Positions 61,893 to 64,000 of a DNA stretch of 64,000 bases are shown here, in pieces. The stretch's first letter is position 1. Every line of letters begins with the position of its first letter. The DNA is from Streptomyces adelaidensis (GTDB lineage Bacteria > Actinomycetota > Actinomycetes > Streptomycetales > Streptomycetaceae), in NCBI RefSeq assembly GCF_016598475.1, contig NZ_JAEMUX010000011.1:111138-175137 (forward strand), in the 5' to 3' direction. The notes beneath the pieces are model-generated. The model worked only from the letters and a program-made list of their open reading frames with translations, was not told the origin of the DNA and did no database searches. A program made the translations under genes and the position numbers.

Positions 61893-62342
61893 TCAGTACC
61901 CCCGGTACTGCTGGCCGTTGTACGGCTCCTGCTGGTACGGCGCGGCCGGGGCCGGACGCGGAGCCGCGGGGCGCATGGCCTCGTAGCCCGTGTTGCCGCC
62001 CATCGGGCGCTGCTGCTGCTGCGGCTGGGCGCCCGGGTATCCACGCGGTCCCGAGGTCTGCTGCGGGATGTACGCGTTCGGCGCTTGCTGCAGCGGCGAG
62101 GGCTGCTGGGCCTGCGGATAACCGTAGGCGGGGGACTGCTGGGAGGGGCCCGCGGGCAGCGCGGGAAGCGCCGACGGCAGCGCGGGCAGATTGCTGCCCG
62201 GGATGTCGTACTGGGCGGGGACCCGGATCGGGGCGATCTGAGGGGTTCCCCGCTCGGCAACGAGAGAGTCGTAGATCGGGGTGTCCGCGAAGGACGAGGC
62301 GGAGTAGTAACCGCCGCCGTAGGTGGAGCGGGGGGAGGTCAT
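61893..62342 (-). CDS. DUF6643 family Pro/Gln/Tyr-rich protein
   Basis: A 149-residue low-complexity protein conserved in Streptomyces. It opens MTSPRSTYGGGYYSASSF with DTPIYDSLVAERGTPQIAPI, the only well-ordered part. From about residue 50 it is rich in Pro, Gln, Ala and Tyr (QQSPAYGYPQAQQPSPLQQA) and ends GQQYRGY. No membrane segment or signal is seen. Disordered Tyr/Gln-rich tails can drive condensation or protein binding, but no role is known. ATG at 62342. Confidence 0.75.
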   Translation of the reverse strand: MTSPRSTYGGGYYSASSFADTPIYDSLVAERGTPQIAPIRVPAQYDIPGSNLPALPSALPALPAGPSQQSPAYGYPQAQQPSPLQQAPNAYIPQQTSGPRGYPGAQPQQQQRPMGGNTGYEAMRPAAPRPAPAAPYQQEPYNGQQYRGY

Positions 62343-62658
62343 GGCACATAAGGTAAGCCCACGATGTGCTGATTGGGGAGACCGATAAGAGGGTTGTTTT
62401 CCGTGTCGGCCGTGACGTCGGATCCTCAATGCGAGCGAACTCGGCGAAAAAGGGCAGAAAAGTGCGTTCTGGTCGTGTAAAGGCCGAGTTCCCGGCGGGT
62501 TACCGGCGGTTGGCCACGGATCTTTCGGTACGGGTCCTGGGGGTTCCGGGGCTCGGGGCAATAGGTTTGGCGCCACAACGGATCCGTCCGGATCCGGCGG
62601 ACTGCGTGGGACGCGGCCTGGCGACGACCTTCTGGGCGACCTTCTGATGGGGGCAGAC
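62343..62658. other. non-coding stretch upstream of the TerD gene
   Basis: About 316 bases between divergent genes. A weak rightward frame (62366-62647) lacks a ribosome site and recognisable content. Two GGATCCG-type repeats lie at 62579-62598, and a short direct repeat GCGACCTTCTG near 62633 precedes the TerD start. Promoters for both neighbours must be here, but I could not place them with confidence. Confidence 0.4.
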
Positions 62659-63948
62659 ATGTCAATGCCGAAAGGATCGAACATCGCGGTGCCGACGGCC
62701 GCGCTTCGGGTGGAATTGGGGTGGCGTTCCGGACCGGGCGTGCCCGACGCGGACGCCTCGGCGCTGCTCCTTGTCGGTGGAAAGGTGCGCTCCGACGCGG
62801 ACTTCGTCTTCTACAACCAGCCCGCCCACTCCTCCGGCGCGGTCCGCCACGAGGGCAAGCGGGACGCCGGCGGCCAGGTGACCGACGCGCTGCTCGTCGA
62901 CCTCGCGCGCGTGGAGCCCGGCATCGAGACCGTGGTGCTGGCCGCCTCGGCGGACAGAGGCACCTTCGGACAGGTGCCCGGACTGTTCATCCGTGTGCTC
63001 GACGACCGGGCGGGCACCGAGATCGCGCGCTACGACAGCGCGGACGCCGGCGTCGAAACCGCTTTCGTCCTCGGAGAGTTCTACCGACGCCAGGGCGCCT
63101 GGAAGTTCCGCGCCGTCGGTCAGGGCTACGGTAGCGGGCTGGTGGGACTGGCCACCGACTACGGCATCACCGTGGACGAGCCGCAGCATCCGGCGCCGAC
63201 ACCGCCCGCGCCCGTGGCGCAGCCCGCGCCCGCACCCGTGGCCCCGCCCGTCACCGCGCCGACCCCGGTGACCGCCGCTCCGCCCCCGCCGCCCGCGCCC
63301 CCCGCCCCGGTCCGCCTCACCAAGGTCACACTCACCAAGGAGTCCCCGGCGGTCTCCCTGGCCAAGCAGGGCGGCACCTCCGGCGCCATGCGCGTGAACC
63401 TCAACTGGGAGGTGCGCAAGCAGTTCAAGGGATGGGGCAGCAAGCTGGGCCGGGCCGTCGCCATGCACGCGGACCTCGACCTCGACCTGTGCGCCCTGTT
63501 CGAACTGTCCGACGGCAGCAAGGGCGTCGTCCAGGCGCTCGGCAACGCCTTCGGGGCGCTGCACCAGCCGCCGTTCATCCATCTCGACGGCGACGACCGC
63601 ACCGGCGCGGTGAGCAGCGGCGAGAACCTCACCGTGAACCTCGACCGCAGGCAGGACTTCCGGCGCATCCTCATCTTCGTCACCATCTACGAGGGCGCCC
63701 GCTCCTTCGCCGACCTGCACGCCACGGTCACCCTCCAGCCGCAGCACGGCGCGCCCGTCGACTTCTCCCTCGACGAGTGCACCGTCCCCTCCACCGTCTG
63801 CGCCCTCGCCCTCATCACCAACCAGGGCGGCGACCTGATCGTCCAGCGCGAGGCCCGCTACCTCGTCCCCGAGCGCGGCGTGAGCCCACAGCGCACGGTC
63901 GACTACGCCTACGGGTGGGGGATGAACTGGACCCCCGGCAGGAAGTAG
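62659..63948 (+). CDS. double TerD domain protein (tellurium-resistance family)
   Basis: A 429-residue protein with two TerD domains. The first (residues 3-178) opens [20 protein letters not shown] and shows the calcium-site-like [28 protein letters not shown] and [20 protein letters not shown] Pro/Ala linker (residues 180-220) leads to the second, divergent domain ([46 protein letters not shown]). ATG at 62659 has GGGGG 4 bases upstream; an in-frame ATG at 62647 is possible. TerD proteins bind calcium and occur in stress and signalling clusters. Confidence 0.92.
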   Translation: MSMPKGSNIAVPTAALRVELGWRSGPGVPDADASALLLVGGKVRSDADFVFYNQPAHSSGAVRHEGKRDAGGQVTDALLVDLARVEPGIETVVLAASADRGTFGQVPGLFIRVLDDRAGTEIARYDSADAGVETAFVLGEFYRRQGAWKFRAVGQGYGSGLVGLATDYGITVDEPQHPAPTPPAPVAQPAPAPVAPPVTAPTPVTAAPPPPPAPPAPVRLTKVTLTKESPAVSLAKQGGTSGAMRVNLNWEVRKQFKGWGSKLGRAVAMHADLDLDLCALFELSDGSKGVVQALGNAFGALHQPPFIHLDGDDRTGAVSSGENLTVNLDRRQDFRRILIFVTIYEGARSFADLHATVTLQPQHGAPVDFSLDECTVPSTVCALALITNQGGDLIVQREARYLVPERGVSPQRTVDYAYGWGMNWTPGRK

Positions 63949-63956
63949 GGACCCCC

Positions 63957-63974
63957 GTACAAGGGGCCCTGTAC
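63957..63974. terminator. possible terminator palindrome at the window end
   Basis: GTACA and TGTAC flank GGGGCCC, and outer GGGACC/GGTCCC arms (63948-63990) could extend the structure downstream of the TerD gene. Confidence 0.4.
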
Positions 63975-64000
63975 AGAGGAGCCCCGGTCCCGGACTAGAC

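Noticed and set aside
62366..62647. A 93-codon frame upstream of the TerD gene
   Set aside because: No Shine-Dalgarno, no recognisable content, and it overlaps the likely promoter region.

Overview
The window is high-GC actinobacterial DNA, almost certainly from a Streptomyces chromosome. GTG starts are frequent and coding is dense on both strands. Family markers include mycothiol-dependent isomerase-like, F420/Ddn-type, TerD, DUF6986, DUF4865 and DUF6643 proteins. Many one-component regulators (TetR, LacI, MarR, DeoR, AraC, ROK, Lrp, LysR) sit beside their targets. I saw no rRNA, tRNA, CRISPR array, integrase or intact insertion sequence. The content reads as chromosomal arm or near-core rather than a mobile island.

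Layout. 1-5.3 kb: a lysophosphatidate acyltransferase cut by the window edge, a DUF4395/thioredoxin pair, a flavin reductase, the electron-transfer flavoprotein operon etfBA, and a Tat-exported endonuclease/exonuclease/phosphatase protein. 5.5-8 kb: a citrate-lyase-like DUF6986 protein and a Ser/Thr kinase gene whose catalytic domain has been deleted. 8-15.5 kb: a LacI regulator and ROK sugar kinase either side of a palindrome, a secreted Gly/Lys-rich protein, a P-loop/NUDIX fusion, an M20 dipeptidase and a geranylgeranyl-reductase-like flavoprotein. 15.5-21.1 kb: a Ddn-type oxidoreductase and TetR regulator around an array of operators, a NarL-type two-component system, a DinB-like mycothiol enzyme, and a two-gene ATP-grasp RiPP (graspetide) locus. 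21.2-26 kb: truncated MFS and DUF427 genes fused back to back, a HEAT-repeat protein, and a MarR regulator divergent from a Bcr/CflA-type exporter. 26-29.7 kb: a copper module (CopA ATPase and an exported His-rich protein) with CsoR-type operators. 29.7-41.6 kb: a methyltransferase, an Nramp-like transporter coupled to an amidase, a double-domain Lrp regulator, a DeoR/SIS/class II aldolase/AraC amino-sugar-type locus, an RlmG-type rRNA methyltransferase, AlkB and a ROK regulator. 41.6-48.5 kb: a YfhO/GT2/GtrA surface-glycosylation operon with a frameshift, then ilvY and a class II ketol-acid reductoisomerase. 48.4-64 kb: a TetR/DUF4865/DUF1272 group, a SHOCT protein next to a scrambled ABC-transporter remnant, an RsbW-like ATPase, a Cds1-like cysteine enzyme, a DeoR regulator, a large membrane hydrolase, a beta-helix/AAA+ fusion, a MOSC protein, a DUF6643 protein and a double TerD protein.

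Themes. The best candidate for an unusual system is the compact graspetide locus (20.9-21.1 kb), which lacks the usual methyltransferase neighbour. The YfhO-GT2-GtrA trio matches the three-component glycosylation systems known in Firmicutes, but here the glycosyltransferase carries a one-base frameshift. Three loci (about 7.1, 22.06 and 50.4-51.1 kb) show deletion or inversion scars in which recognisable genes are joined mid-domain. These are either real genome decay or assembly faults, and read data would decide. All family calls come from reading motifs by eye; no database search was run.
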